Made by a program: the position numbers and the translations under genes
Source: Syntrophobacterales bacterium
GTDB taxonomy: Bacteria; Desulfobacterota; Desulfobaccia; Desulfobaccales; 0-14-0-80-60-11
Length of the DNA: 37,237 nucleotides
Direction of reading: 5' to 3'
NCBI GenBank assembly: GCA_020060385.1
Contig: JAGVAH010000048.1
Span: forward strand, 64,645-101,881
Notes under the pieces: generated by a model
The model's input: only the letters and a program-made list of their open reading frames with translations
What the model was told of the DNA's origin: nothing
The model's database searches: none
Part shown: positions 8,159 through 18,134 of the stretch, piece after piece
How the letters are laid out: every line of letters starts with the position of its first letter
How positions within the stretch are numbered: position 1 is the stretch's first letter

Positions 8159-8572
8159 CTATCCCGGTAGGGAGACACATCAATTCTTGCTTTTGGGGTT
8201 TTAGGCCCTACATATTTTAGAATTTTATAATAATTATTTATATCTGTTATTTCAACTAAATTAGATTATATTTAGCTAATTTGTAAATATTTATTGGAAA
8301 GATATTTATATCACTAAACCATCCGATATCTGGTTGTTCCATGAAGCCAATAAGAATTTATTGATTATTTTTGATCTGTTACCCGTGGGGAACAAAAGCC
8401 TCTCTGTACCCTCGGTTGTCGATAAGGAGTGGAAGGTGTGGCTTAGGCAGGGACCTGGCGTTGAGTCCAGATAGCTGATAAGTAAGTTTTGTTACCTGCT
8501 CTCCGCAGTTCATATGATGCAAGCGCACTCGTGGCGCACTAAAGAGCAGTTAGCAGCTTAATTGGCAATTCT
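8159..8572. other. AT-rich intergenic region
   Basis: About 410 bases with no supported gene. The part from 8210 to 8370 is very rich in A and T and probably holds the promoter of the phosphatase/FHA operon reading leftwards. The part next to the phosphorylase stop contains short inverted matches (CTGCTCT/AGAGCAG around 8480-8550) but no clear T-tract, so no terminator is called. Confidence 0.45.
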
Positions 8573-10297
8573 CTATTTGAGATAATTCCTTTCTGAAAGA
8601 GAGTAGGCATTCGTCACATACTGATAAACCATGCGCTGGGTATTGAAAAATGAGCCATTCAAGGCAATGGTGGAACGTCTGAGCTTGGTGCAAGCTTCCT
8701 GTTTGCCATAGTAGAGGGGTAGAATCACCCTCTCCAGTTTGTCGTACAGAGAATCTGAGTCATGAGAGTAATCTCCCGGGCTGGCGGAATCATCACCTAT
8801 GGACCAGCCGGTGACGTGCTCCACGTGACCCTCGATCCACCAACCGTCTAAGATACTGAAGCTGGGCACGCCATTTAATGCGGCCTTCATGCCGCTGGTT
8901 CCCGAGGCTTCCTGGGGGCGCAAGGGGGTGTTGAGCCACAGGTCGACGCCGGCGCAGATGATTTTCCCCAAAGCCATGTCGTACTCCTCCAAGTAAACTA
9001 CCTTTACGCTTTCGCCCAGGGCTGCGGCGGCCTGAAAAACTCGCCGGATCATTTCCTTGCCGCCTTCATCCCGGGGGTGGGCCTTGCCGCCGTAGATCAC
9101 CTGGAGCGGCCCCACCCGCTGGGCCATGGCTTTGAGGCGCTCCAGGTCGGCAAACAGCAGGTCCGGGCGCTTGTAGGTGGTGGCCCGGCGGGCAAAGCCG
9201 ATGGTCAGGGGATGCTCGGGCAAACGCACGCCGGTCTGTCTCTCTACTTCGGCCAGCAGGGCCCGTTTGGCGAGGGCATGGGCCGCGGCGATTTCATGCA
9301 AGGGAATGCCGACGGCATAGCGCAGGTAAAAATTGTCCTGACGCCATTCAGGAATGCGTCGGTCAAAGAGGTCGGCAAATGGCGGAGAGGTCCAGGTAAC
9401 CGCATGCACCCCGTTGGTAATGGCATCGATGGGATAATCGGGAAACATGCCCACCGAAATCTCACCATGCCGCATAGCCACGCCGTTAATGTAGCGGGCA
9501 AAGCGCAGGGCCAGATAAGTCATGTTGAGACTTCTATCAACGCAACATTGCGTGGCTTCCAGGAGGGCGGTCCGGTCCCGGCCAAAAACCTGCTCCACCA
9601 GCTCCCAAGAAAACTGGTCATGGCCCGCAGGCACCGGGGTATGCGTGGTAAACACGCACTGGCGGCGAACCGCCTCCACTTCGGCCTCCGTGGGGATTGA
9701 GCCTTTCGCTCCCTGACACTGGGACTCCAAAAGGGACAGAGTCAGAAGAGCGGAATGTCCCTCATTCATATGGTAGATTAACTTTTCCTTAAACCCCAGG
9801 GCTGATAATATGGCTACTCCCCCCATCCCCAGGATTACCTCCTGGCAAAGGCGGTAATGGTTGTCACCGCCATAGAGATGGTCGGTGAGGGTACGATCCC
9901 ACGGCGTGTTTTCCGGTAATGCCGTGTCCAGGAAATAGACCGGCACCCGGTGCCCGGATAAACCCCGCACTTCATAGCGCCAGGCTCGCACCTGCACCTG
10001 CCTGCCTTCGATGGCGACAGTCGCTTTAGGTTCCATTGGCTCCAGGATGTCTTCCGGGTTCCATGAGTCTTGGGTTTCGCTCTGATGACCGCGGCTGTTC
10101 AGATGCTGGCGGAAATATCCCTTGCGGTGCAGGAGGGTAACTCCCACCATGGACACCCCTAGGTCGGCAGCTGACCGCATGGTGTCTCCGGCCAGGATGC
10201 CCAAGCCTCCGCTATAAGTGGGGATGGCAGGCTCTAAACCCACCTCCATGGAAAAATAGGCCACGGTCCCCAAGGGGTTGCCTGCCGTCAAGTTCAT
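8573..10297 (-). CDS. glgP: alpha-glucan (glycogen) phosphorylase, GT35 short form
   Basis: A 574-residue alpha-glucan phosphorylase, which releases glucose-1-phosphate from glycogen or maltodextrin using phosphate and pyridoxal phosphate. The N-terminus carries the family signature AYFSMEVGLE...TYSGGLGILAGD. HMNEGHSA (176-183), the FARRATTYKRP stretch and the PLP region RPQEASGTSGMKAAL with Lys471 as probable Schiff-base lysine are all present. The length fits the shorter bacterial and archaeal GT35 form, lacking the long N-terminal regulatory region of the classical 800-residue enzymes. The ATG at 10297 has AAGGAG upstream. It lies 45 bases downstream of the cation ATPase gene on the same strand. 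No other glycogen gene is in view, so its placement is probably not part of a glycogen operon. Confidence 0.95.
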   Translation of the reverse strand: MNLTAGNPLGTVAYFSMEVGLEPAIPTYSGGLGILAGDTMRSAADLGVSMVGVTLLHRKGYFRQHLNSRGHQSETQDSWNPEDILEPMEPKATVAIEGRQVQVRAWRYEVRGLSGHRVPVYFLDTALPENTPWDRTLTDHLYGGDNHYRLCQEVILGMGGVAILSALGFKEKLIYHMNEGHSALLTLSLLESQCQGAKGSIPTEAEVEAVRRQCVFTTHTPVPAGHDQFSWELVEQVFGRDRTALLEATQCCVDRSLNMTYLALRFARYINGVAMRHGEISVGMFPDYPIDAITNGVHAVTWTSPPFADLFDRRIPEWRQDNFYLRYAVGIPLHEIAAAHALAKRALLAEVERQTGVRLPEHPLTIGFARRATTYKRPDLLFADLERLKAMAQRVGPLQVIYGGKAHPRDEGGKEMIRRVFQAAAALGESVKVVYLEEYDMALGKIICAGVDLWLNTPLRPQEASGTSGMKAALNGVPSFSILDGWWIEGHVEHVTGWSIGDDSASPGDYSHDSDSLYDKLERVILPLYYGKQEACTKLRRSTIALNGSFFNTQRMVYQYVTNAYSLSERNYLK

Positions 10298-10342
10298 GGG
10301 AAATTTTCTCCTTGCTCGCAGTTTCTTTTCTCCGCAAAGGAC

Positions 10343-13237
10343 TTAGGCGAAGGCTAATATCTTTCTCCTTCTTAACCATTTATCGAATTCCACGGCCACG
10401 ACCACGGTCAAAGACAGGATCCCGATATGGAGCCAATCCATGGGAACAAGGGGCTCCATGCGAAAGACCCACTGCAGGGCCGGCGTATAGATAGCGGCCA
10501 GGTGGGCGAGGAATGCGGCTATGGTGCCGAAAAAGAGAAAGGGATTGCCCAGGGGGTTCATACGGAAGAGGGACTGTAACTCGGACCGGCTGTTAAAGGC
10601 CTGGAAGAACTGAAAAAAGACCATGGTGGTGACGGCGATGGTCCGGGCCTTCTCCAGGGAAGCTCCCATGTTCAGAGCGTGGACGAATGCATAGACCACT
10701 CCGGCTGAAATCAAGAGGGCCACGAGGATGGTGCGTTGGATGAGCAGACGGGACATGATGCCTTCCTGGGGATGCCGGGGAGGCCGGTCCAGGACATCCT
10801 TCTCCCCGGGCTCAAAGGCCAGGGCCACATCCTGGAGGCCGTTGGTCACCAGGTTGATCCACAGGAGCTGAGCCGGCAGGTAGGGTAAGGGCAGACCCAG
10901 CATCACGGTGGCCAGGATGGAGATGATGGCGGCGATGCCGGTGGGTATAAGAAAAAAGGTAACCTTGCGGATATTGTCAAAAACGATCCGCCCCAGCCCC
11001 ACCGCCTGGTAGATGCTGGCGAAATTATCGTCGGCAATGACCATGTCCGAGGCCTCCTTGGCTACATCGGTGCCGGTTTTGCCCATGGCCACCCCGATAT
11101 GGGCCGACTTCAGGGCTGGCGCGTCGTTCACGCCGTCCCCGGTCATGGCCACAATCTCTCCATGTTTGAGCAATTGCTGGGTGATGCGGAGTTTATGGTG
11201 CGGGGCGACCCGGGCGTAGACCGAGACTTTCTGCACCAGGTGAAACAAAGCGGCATCGCTCATGGTCTCCAGTTCCTTGCCGGCCAGGACCTTGCGCACC
11301 GCTCCCTCGGGACCGGCCCGTTTAACCAGGGCCGCGAGGACTTCTTTGGCGAAACCGAAGAACTCCATGTCGCTCATGGCCTGAATGTGTTTGCCGGTGA
11401 GGCTCGAGGACGTCTGGCCATCAAGGCCGGAGCGGAGGGCCAGGACATTGGCCATCTCCTTGGTGATGGTAAAAAGTTCTTCATCGGTCATGGCTTCCGT
11501 CGGTTTGGCCGCCAGGTCTTCAATGGCCTCTTCTTCTTCCTCAATGCCTAATTTTTTGGCAATGGCTTCGGCGGTGGCCGCATGATCCCCGGTGATCATC
11601 ACCACCCGAATACCCGCTTTCTTGCAGCCGGACACCGCGTCAACGGCTTCGGGCCGGGGTGGGTCAATCATCCCCTGGAGTCCGGCGAAGATCAGAGCGG
11701 TTTGCAGGTCGGCCATGGTGATTTCCGTCTGCTGGGCGGGGGTTTCCTTATAGGCCATGCCTAAAACCCGCAAGCCCTCCCGGGCAAAATGGTCGGCCAC
11801 CCGGGGAACCTCCTCCCAGGCATCCAGCCGACACTCTTCGCAGAGTTCCAACAGTTTTTCGGGTGCGCCTTTGACAAATATCAGGTTGCGGTCCCTATCC
11901 TGATGGAGGGTGGCCATGTACCCGCGGTCGGACTCAAAAGGAATGATGAATAGCCGCGGATACCGCCCCCGCTCCTCTTCAGGGCTCAACCCCGCCTTCA
12001 TGGCGGAGACGATGAGGGCGCCTTCCGTGGGGTCACCGTCCACCTTGTATTGTTCATCCTCCAGGTATACGTCGGATTCGTTGCACAGGAGCCCGATCCG
12101 GAACAGCATGAGCAGGTCGGCATCCGCGGTGGGTTTGATGGGCCGGCCCTCTTCCAGGATGTCGCCTTTGGGTTCATAACCGCTGCCGGTAAGCTCGTAG
12201 ATATGGCCGCCGTCATAGACCCGCTGCACGGTCATTTCGTTTTTGGTAAGGGTGCCGGTCTTGTCGGAGCAGATCACGGTGGTGCTGCCCAGGGTCTCCA
12301 CCGCCGGCAGTTTGCGGATAATGGCGTTTTGTTGGGCCATGCGGGCCACGCCGATGGCCAGCGTAACAGTCACGACGATGGGCAAACCCTCGGGGATGGT
12401 GGCCACTGCGGCCGCCACTGCGGTCATGAACATGTCTTTGGCGCTTTCACCCACCAGGATGCCGATGAGAAAGAGCAATGAGGAGGCAACCAGGACGATG
12501 ATGCCGATGGTATGGGCAAACCGGTCGATTTTCTCCTGCAGGGGGGCCTTCGTCACCACGAGTTCCTGGACGTCCCTGGCGATCCGGCCCAGGACCGTCC
12601 TGGAGCCCGTGGCCACCGCCACCCCTTTGGCCCTGCCGTTCACCACCACCGCGCCCATAAAGGCCATGTTTCTCTGATCTCCAGGGGTGAGATTGTCCTC
12701 CGGGATGACGGACGTAATCTTTTCTGCCGGAATAGATTCCCCGGTGAGCATAGACTCGTCGACCCTGAGTTCGATGGCCGTCATGAGCCGAAGGTCTGCG
12801 GGCACCCGGGAGCCGGAGGCCAGGAAGACGATATCCCCCGGCACCAGGTCCTCACTGTTAATTTCCTGCTCTTTACCGTTCCGCAGCACCCGGGCCCTGG
12901 CCACCACCATTTTTTTCAAGGCCCGGACGTTTTTCTCCGCTTTGTACTCCTGGACATAACCGACCACGGCATTCAGGAGTAAAATAAACACAATTACTCC
13001 GGTATCCTTGTATTCCTGAAGAAAGGCAGTCACCACCGCGGCGATGAGCAGGATATAAATCAGAGGGCTTTTAAACTGATGGAGCAGGATTTTGAGCCTG
13101 CTGATCTTTTCCTCTTCCGCCAGTTTGTTGGGTCCGAATTTTTGCAGGCGCTCTCTGACTTCGGCGTCGGCCAAACCGTGCTCCGAGGTGTTCAGATCCC
13201 CAAAAATCCGATCCATGTCAAGCTGATACCAGTGCAT
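10343..13237 (-). CDS. P2-type cation-transporting ATPase (Ca2+-ATPase-like) with triplicated insert
   Basis: About 964 residues; pumps a cation across the inner membrane using ATP. In order (numbered from the first ATG at 13240): cytosolic N-terminus, M1-M2, actuator domain with LTGES (165-169), M3-M4 with IPEGLP (282-287) as in SERCA-type pumps, phosphorylation site DKTGT (Asp326), nucleotide domain, TGDGVND (700-706), then several C-terminal helices. The M6-like segment reads NLVTNGLQDVALAFEP, with Asn where SERCA has a Ca-ligand Asp, so the ion is uncertain. Between the nucleotide and hinge regions (about 575-686) an element resembling LTGKxLxxMSDxEL occurs three times in tandem, where related pumps have one. 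The second of two adjacent ATGs (13237) is better spaced from GGAGG and is preferred. Confidence 0.93.
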   Translation of the reverse strand: MHWYQLDMDRIFGDLNTSEHGLADAEVRERLQKFGPNKLAEEEKISRLKILLHQFKSPLIYILLIAAVVTAFLQEYKDTGVIVFILLLNAVVGYVQEYKAEKNVRALKKMVVARARVLRNGKEQEINSEDLVPGDIVFLASGSRVPADLRLMTAIELRVDESMLTGESIPAEKITSVIPEDNLTPGDQRNMAFMGAVVVNGRAKGVAVATGSRTVLGRIARDVQELVVTKAPLQEKIDRFAHTIGIIVLVASSLLFLIGILVGESAKDMFMTAVAAAVATIPEGLPIVVTVTLAIGVARMAQQNAIIRKLPAVETLGSTTVICSDKTGTLTKNEMTVQRVYDGGHIYELTGSGYEPKGDILEEGRPIKPTADADLLMLFRIGLLCNESDVYLEDEQYKVDGDPTEGALIVSAMKAGLSPEEERGRYPRLFIIPFESDRGYMATLHQDRDRNLIFVKGAPEKLLELCEECRLDAWEEVPRVADHFAREGLRVLGMAYKETPAQQTEITMADLQTALIFAGLQGMIDPPRPEAVDAVSGCKKAGIRVVMITGDHAATAEAIAKKLGIEEEEEAIEDLAAKPTEAMTDEELFTITKEMANVLALRSGLDGQTSSSLTGKHIQAMSDMEFFGFAKEVLAALVKRAGPEGAVRKVLAGKELETMSDAALFHLVQKVSVYARVAPHHKLRITQQLLKHGEIVAMTGDGVNDAPALKSAHIGVAMGKTGTDVAKEASDMVIADDNFASIYQAVGLGRIVFDNIRKVTFFLIPTGIAAIISILATVMLGLPLPYLPAQLLWINLVTNGLQDVALAFEPGEKDVLDRPPRHPQEGIMSRLLIQRTILVALLISAGVVYAFVHALNMGASLEKARTIAVTTMVFFQFFQAFNSRSELQSLFRMNPLGNPFLFFGTIAAFLAHLAAIYTPALQWVFRMEPLVPMDWLHIGILSLTVVVAVEFDKWLRRRKILAFA

Positions 13238-13363
13238 CATTCCTCCAATATCAATAGTGGGGTTATTGAGACCCCATACGCCTGGTCCGAAAACCTGTCC
13301 AGGGGCAATTTTTCAGGGTGAAATTGGTCTCAAAGGAGTTGCAGAGGTCCAGGTTGACACCTC

Positions 13364-14317
13364 TCAAGGATAAACGATCCCGATAACCGGTCGCGAGAGA
13401 CGATACATGACATCGCCGGAGACGCTGCCAAGAATCAGTTGCTTCAAGGGAGATAACCCCCGGGCCCCCATCAGGATCAGGGAATATTGTCCTTCCTCCG
13501 CCTCTTGGGCGATCACCCGTGATGGATGTCCGGCCAGCAATTTTTCGGCAACCATATCCTGCAGGCCGCTCTCTTCCAGGAGGCGATGGCTGTTTGCCAG
13601 GATTCTCTCCCCTTCGTCGATAAAGGTGGCGGTCCCTTCACCATAAGCCGTTCCCAGTAAGAAAAGGTCGATAACATGGAGCAGAGTCAACCAGGGTTCG
13701 CAGTCTTTGAAGTTCAGGGCCAGGGCCGCGCCCTGGCGGACCGCCGCCAGGCTCGGCGCCGAACCGTCCACCGGCAGAAGCAGGGGAGAAATGAGACAAT
13801 CGGGATTGAAGACAGTTTCCGGGCCCAACACAAAAGTAGTAATCCTTTGGGCCAGTGACAAGACCTGGCGCGTCACACTTCCCAGGAATAATCCCTTAAC
13901 GCCGGACAATCCCCTCCGCCCCATAACGATGGCGTCATGGCGGCCTTCGGAGGCCAGACGGATGATCTCTTCCCCGATCTTGCCTTCGGCAACCCTGGTT
14001 TCCACCGGTGCGGCCACTCCCTGTCCCTGGAGGATCTTCCTGGCTTCCTCCAGGGAAGGCAGGATTTCATGATCCAGATGATGCTGGCGCACCCTGCGCC
14101 AGGCATCCACCTGGTCCATGCGCGTGACCCGAAGGTCCACGTTTTGAATGTGCCGGGCCAGATAGCCGCCGCCGATCACCCGGAGCAAGGTGACGCTCTC
14201 CACGGCCTCGCCCCCGGCCCGGGCCAGGTGCGCCGACCACTCCAGGGCCTTGTGCGCTGAGGGGCTGCCGTCAAAGGGGATGAGGATGCGGTGATAAGGA
14301 TAGGCATCGGTCGTCAT
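13364..14317 (-). CDS. tandem universal stress protein (UspA-type)
   Basis: A 317-residue cytoplasmic protein made of two Usp domains (about 8-165 and 175-317). Both keep the ATP-binding signature: GRRGLSGVKGLFLGSV in the first and GARGLSPLKQLILGSV in the second, following the G-2x-G-9x-G-S pattern. Each begins with the typical strand ending in DGS. The ATG at 14317 is preceded by AAGGAAA. The gene follows the Kef-type antiporter gene by 27 bases on the same strand and is probably co-transcribed with it. Fusion or pairing of Usp domains with ion transporters is common, so a role in nucleotide-dependent control of the antiporter is plausible but not shown. Confidence 0.92.
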   Translation of the reverse strand: MTTDAYPYHRILIPFDGSPSAHKALEWSAHLARAGGEAVESVTLLRVIGGGYLARHIQNVDLRVTRMDQVDAWRRVRQHHLDHEILPSLEEARKILQGQGVAAPVETRVAEGKIGEEIIRLASEGRHDAIVMGRRGLSGVKGLFLGSVTRQVLSLAQRITTFVLGPETVFNPDCLISPLLLPVDGSAPSLAAVRQGAALALNFKDCEPWLTLLHVIDLFLLGTAYGEGTATFIDEGERILANSHRLLEESGLQDMVAEKLLAGHPSRVIAQEAEEGQYSLILMGARGLSPLKQLILGSVSGDVMYRLSRPVIGIVYP

Positions 14318-14344
14318 GTCGCTTTCCTTTTGGTTAATCCTCTT

Positions 14345-16336
14345 TCAATTCTTTTCTGGATTTTTAAATAACCAGGTGGAGTCGCTGAGATTATCGGGGG
14401 TCCCCATGACTATTAAGAGATCATCCGGCAAAAGCTGCATATCCGGCTCCGGATTAGGCAGCATCTGGGAATTGCGGCGGACGGCCAGGACCGTCACCCC
14501 GTATTTCTTGCGCAACTCTACCTGGGCCAGGGATTTGCCCGCCAGGGGAGCCCGCTCGCTCAAGCGAAAGGTGCTGATCTCGAAATCATGCAGGTGTCGC
14601 AGACCGTCTCGGAAAGCATCCGATTCCCGGGAGATGCCTCGCAAAACCAGGTAGCCATCGGCCCGCACTTCAGTGACAAACCTTTCGATCTCTTCTTTGG
14701 CCACCAGGTATTTTCTCAAGACCAGGGTGAAGATCTCCACCGAAGTTTCAAACTCTTCGGGCACCACGTCATCGGCACCCAGATCAAACAGAGACTGCAA
14801 TTCCTGAAGATAGCGGGTGCGCACGATGATATAGGCCCGGGGATTGAGGCCGCGGGCCAGGCTGACAATGCGCCGGGTGGCCGCCGGGTCGTTGATGACC
14901 ACCACAATAACCCTGGCCTCTTTAATATTGGCGTGTTTCAGGATTTCTTCCCGGGTGGCATCGCCGTAAAAAATCGGTTCGCCGCTCTCTCTTTCCCGCC
15001 TCACCGTTTCCGGATTCATTTCAATGATGACATAAGGAATCCCTCCGCTTTTGGCGGCCCGGGCCAGATTCCGACCGTTCACCCCAAAGCCGACGATGAT
15101 CAGGTGGTCTCCGGGTATGGATTTGCTAATTGTCTCCTGCAGATGCGCCCCCAGCTTCAACCTTTGGGGGAGCGGCCAGAGCAAGATAAACTCTGCGGCC
15201 CGGGGCGCCAGGGCCATCATCAGGGGGGTAGCCACCATGGTAATGATGGTTGCATCCAGGAAGAGTTGATAACTGTCACCCGAAAATAAACCTTGACTCT
15301 GCCCCACCTTGGAGAGGATGAAGGAAAATTCCCCCACCTGGCACAGGGCCAGGCCCACCAGCACGGCGGTGCGCAGGGGAAGTTTCAGGAACAGGGCGGC
15401 GGAACCGGCCAAGAGGGCTTTGACCAGCAGAACCCCCAGGGTAAGCAGGGCGATGATCCCCGGATTCTTAAGGAGGAAATCCACATCCAACAACATACCG
15501 ATGGAGATGAAAAAGAAACTGGCAAAAACATCCCGAAAAGGCAGGATGTTACCCAGGGCCTGGTGGCTGTACTCGGTTTCGGAGACGATCAACCCCGCCA
15601 GAAAAGCCCCCAGAGCCAGGGAGAGACCGGCCTGGGCCGTCAACCAGGCCACCGCGGTGCAGATCAGCACAATGGACAACAAAAAGAGTTCGCGGTTGCC
15701 GGTGCGGGCGATCTGGTAGAGTAAGTGGGGCACTACCCACTTGGCGCTGGCGATGACCAGCGAAATGATTATTATCCCCTTGGCCAACAAAATCAGAAAA
15801 GAAAGCCCGATATTTTCCGACACCCCGGTCAGCAAGGGGACTAAGAGCATCATGGGCACAATGATGATATCCTGAAATATCAAGATGCCCAGGCTGGTGC
15901 GGCCGTGGGGGGTGTCAACTTCTGCCCGTTCCTGGAGGAGTTTAAGGACGATGGCGGTGCTGCTCAAAGACACCAGGAAGCCGATGAAGACGGCTTCGCC
16001 CATGGTCTTGCCGACTTGGAGGGCCAGAAACAGCCCGGCCAGACAGGTAGCCGCCACCTGGATGGGGCCAGCCAGCAGCACCGATTGCCTGATCTGCAGA
16101 AGATTGGCGAAGGAAAATTCCACGCCAATGGTGAAGAGGAGCAAAATGACCCCGATCTCCGCCAATATTTCCACTTCATGGACGGCTTTGACCAATCCTA
16201 ACAGATGGGGGCCGGCCAGAATCCCGGTGAGGATAAACCCCACCGTAACCGGCACCCGGAGCTGGTGGCAGATAAAGAGGACCACTATCGAGAGGCCGAA
16301 GATAATTACGAGATCGGTTAAGATGGGGACCGGCAT
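14345..16336 (-). CDS. CPA2-family monovalent cation:proton antiporter with TrkA-N and TrkA-C domains (Kef-type)
   Basis: A 663-residue inner-membrane protein. The first about 385 residues form the multi-helix Na+/H+ exchanger domain typical of KefB/KefC (about 12 hydrophobic segments, with GFILTGILAGPHLLG near the start). A Rossmann TrkA-N/RCK domain follows, with VGFGVNGRN as the dinucleotide loop and an acidic strand end in VIIEMNP. The last about 100 residues resemble a TrkA-C ligand-binding domain. It probably exchanges K+ or Na+ for protons, gated by a nucleotide or small ligand. The ATG at 16336 is preceded by AGGAAG and lies 8 bases after the histidine kinase stop. The cluster kinase - antiporter - Usp suggests an ion or pH stress response unit. 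Confidence 0.93.
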   Translation of the reverse strand: MPVPILTDLVIIFGLSIVVLFICHQLRVPVTVGFILTGILAGPHLLGLVKAVHEVEILAEIGVILLLFTIGVEFSFANLLQIRQSVLLAGPIQVAATCLAGLFLALQVGKTMGEAVFIGFLVSLSSTAIVLKLLQERAEVDTPHGRTSLGILIFQDIIIVPMMLLVPLLTGVSENIGLSFLILLAKGIIIISLVIASAKWVVPHLLYQIARTGNRELFLLSIVLICTAVAWLTAQAGLSLALGAFLAGLIVSETEYSHQALGNILPFRDVFASFFFISIGMLLDVDFLLKNPGIIALLTLGVLLVKALLAGSAALFLKLPLRTAVLVGLALCQVGEFSFILSKVGQSQGLFSGDSYQLFLDATIITMVATPLMMALAPRAAEFILLWPLPQRLKLGAHLQETISKSIPGDHLIIVGFGVNGRNLARAAKSGGIPYVIIEMNPETVRRERESGEPIFYGDATREEILKHANIKEARVIVVVINDPAATRRIVSLARGLNPRAYIIVRTRYLQELQSLFDLGADDVVPEEFETSVEIFTLVLRKYLVAKEEIERFVTEVRADGYLVLRGISRESDAFRDGLRHLHDFEISTFRLSERAPLAGKSLAQVELRKKYGVTVLAVRRNSQMLPNPEPDMQLLPDDLLIVMGTPDNLSDSTWLFKNPEKN

Positions 16337-16344
16337 AGTTCTTC

Positions 16345-17388
16345 CTACTTCTGATTCGCTATGTACCTGGCTTCGGGTTCCCTGGGCAAGATAACCCGAA
16401 AGGTGACGCCGGACTCCCGAGAAGGATTGTCAAAAAATTGCACCTCTCCGCCATGGGCGGAAACGATGTTTTTCACCATGACCAGACCTAAGCCGATCCC
16501 TTCTTTCTTGGTGGTAAAAAATGGGGTAAAAATATGTTCTTTCTGGTCCGCTGCAAGACCTCGGCCGTGATCGGTGACGTCTATGACTATATTTCCCCCT
16601 TTGACGGAGGAACTCACGAGCACCGGCTCCCCCCAGGAAGAGGCCTGAATAGCGTTGGTCAATAAATTGATCAACACCTGCTTCATCCTCACGGGGTCCA
16701 ATTCGACAGGAGGCATCCCGGGGAAAAGTTTTGTTTTAATAATTACTTGTTTTTTCTCGGCCAACTCTTTAACAACATCGATACTTTCCTGAATTAATTG
16801 ATTCACATTTTCTTTAACCCGACGCAGATTTAAGGGACGGGCATACTCCAGCATGTCCTTGACCATGCTTTCCAGCCGTTGCGCCTCCTGATGTATAAGG
16901 GTCAGCTTTTCCCGATGGGGATCATCCTCCCCCAACTTTTTCAGGATCCGCCCGGAAAAACCGGCAATGGCCACCAAGGGGATTTTCATATCGTGGGCAA
17001 TGCCGGAAACCGTTTTGCCGATAAGCGCCAAGTTCTCCATCTTTTGAGTGCGGCGGCGCTCCCGGTATTCCCGTTCCCTGAGGCTGCCCAGGATGATAGC
17101 CATAATATTCAAGAAGATGATTTCTATGAAGGTATTGATTTTTTCTGCCGATAGCCCCTGCCAAAAAAAACCGATAAAAGCCAGATAAAACAAGGTGATA
17201 CCGCCCGCAGTCCACAAGGCGCCCCTTAACCCGAACCAAAATGCCGCCAAGATCAAGGGAACAAAATAAAATTCCCGATAGACCGAGTGATAATGATATT
17301 GGGTATGTCTGGTGAAAAAGATAAAAATACTTAAAGCTGTAATTAAGCAAATTATGATCGACAGCTTTAAGGTATTTTTATTAAACAT
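16345..17388 (-). CDS. membrane sensor histidine kinase
   Basis: About 347 residues. Hydrophobic stretches at about 9-25, 41-75 and 86-102 form the N-terminal membrane sensor with very short loops and no recognisable periplasmic domain. A HisKA domain follows with the phospho-acceptor His132 in SGIAHDMKIPL, then a HATPase domain with N-box NLLTNA (Asn245), G1-like DHGRG and G2 GIGLGL (297-302). The DMK after the His differs from the usual E/D-LRNP pattern but is found in related kinases. The ATG at 17388 has AGGGA upstream and is preferred over a TTG at 17430. No response regulator gene is adjacent. It is the first gene of the antiporter/Usp run, so the partner regulator is encoded elsewhere. 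Confidence 0.9.
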   Translation of the reverse strand: MFNKNTLKLSIIICLITALSIFIFFTRHTQYHYHSVYREFYFVPLILAAFWFGLRGALWTAGGITLFYLAFIGFFWQGLSAEKINTFIEIIFLNIMAIILGSLREREYRERRRTQKMENLALIGKTVSGIAHDMKIPLVAIAGFSGRILKKLGEDDPHREKLTLIHQEAQRLESMVKDMLEYARPLNLRRVKENVNQLIQESIDVVKELAEKKQVIIKTKLFPGMPPVELDPVRMKQVLINLLTNAIQASSWGEPVLVSSSVKGGNIVIDVTDHGRGLAADQKEHIFTPFFTTKKEGIGLGLVMVKNIVSAHGGEVQFFDNPSRESGVTFRVILPREPEARYIANQK

Positions 17389-18134
17389 AATCAAGTCCCT
17401 TATGTTAAGTATAAATTGTATAAGCCGCAATAACTCTGTTTCATGCAGCTATCCTCCAGGGTTATTCTGCTGTTACGAGCAAATAAAATAAAAGACCTTT
17501 GACTTTTCTCAGCTTTGACTTTCAGGCTTTCTCGATCATGGCTTCCCATAATCTAGCTGAATGACGGAGATGATCATGAAGGACCGGAAAACGAACCTCT
17601 CCTTCAAGATAATTCCATGCAAATGATAGAATTACTCCAAGAAGTAGAATAAAAAAAACACACAAGGTAAAAATTATATAACAAGCTTTTTTTGACCATC
17701 CATTTATGGATAGAAAAAATAACAGCTTATTATATACCCTAATAATTAATTATTAGATAAATGTAAGAAAAAGAAAGGCAAGGCTTAGCGGATAATCCAA
17801 GGGTCACGCTTGAAAGGTTGTACTTCATTACTCCTAATTATTATCATCTTTGGTTCCCCAAAAAATTTTTCACCTCTGGCAGTGGTAAGCAATAACGCGG
17901 GGTGTTTAGAAAACAATAAAAATTCAAGTTAAGTAGTTTATATCATGCCAGAAATCGCAGAGTCAACAAAATTCGGCTCTGACCTTCCACAACCCTGGGA
18001 AACTGGAATCTTGATCATCGTCATCAGCCGGTTTTGTATGACCTATTCTGGTCCAAAACCGGGGTTAAGCCGGTGACGGTGGATCTTGCCGGGTGAAACC
18101 AAGAAGTTGTAACGGGCCGTGCATTACAGGGAAG
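17389..18134. other. long AT-rich intergenic region
   Basis: About 745 bases with no supported gene on either strand. The part from 17460 to 17940 is very AT-rich. A TATAAT-like hexamer on the minus strand (plus-strand ATTATA near 17729-17734) could be part of a promoter for the histidine kinase/antiporter operon, but no matching -35 was found. The right part (from about 17960) is more GC-rich and holds a strong hairpin at 18028-18062. A 43-codon plus-strand frame from 17945 has no ribosome-binding site and is not called. Confidence 0.5.
18028..18062. repeat. strong isolated hairpin
   Basis: CCGGTTTTG at 18028-18036 pairs perfectly with CAAAACCGG at 18054-18062. Inside it GACC (18040-18043) pairs with GGTC (18050-18053), leaving a three-base bulge and a six-base loop. 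There is no T-tract on either side, so it is not a standard terminator. It lies about 70 bases from the stop of the DUF3124 gene, which reads towards it from the right. Confidence 0.7.

Noticed and set aside
17945-18076. 43-codon plus-strand frame with ATG at 17945
   Set aside because: No ribosome-binding site, no family resemblance, and it includes the hairpin at 18028-18062.
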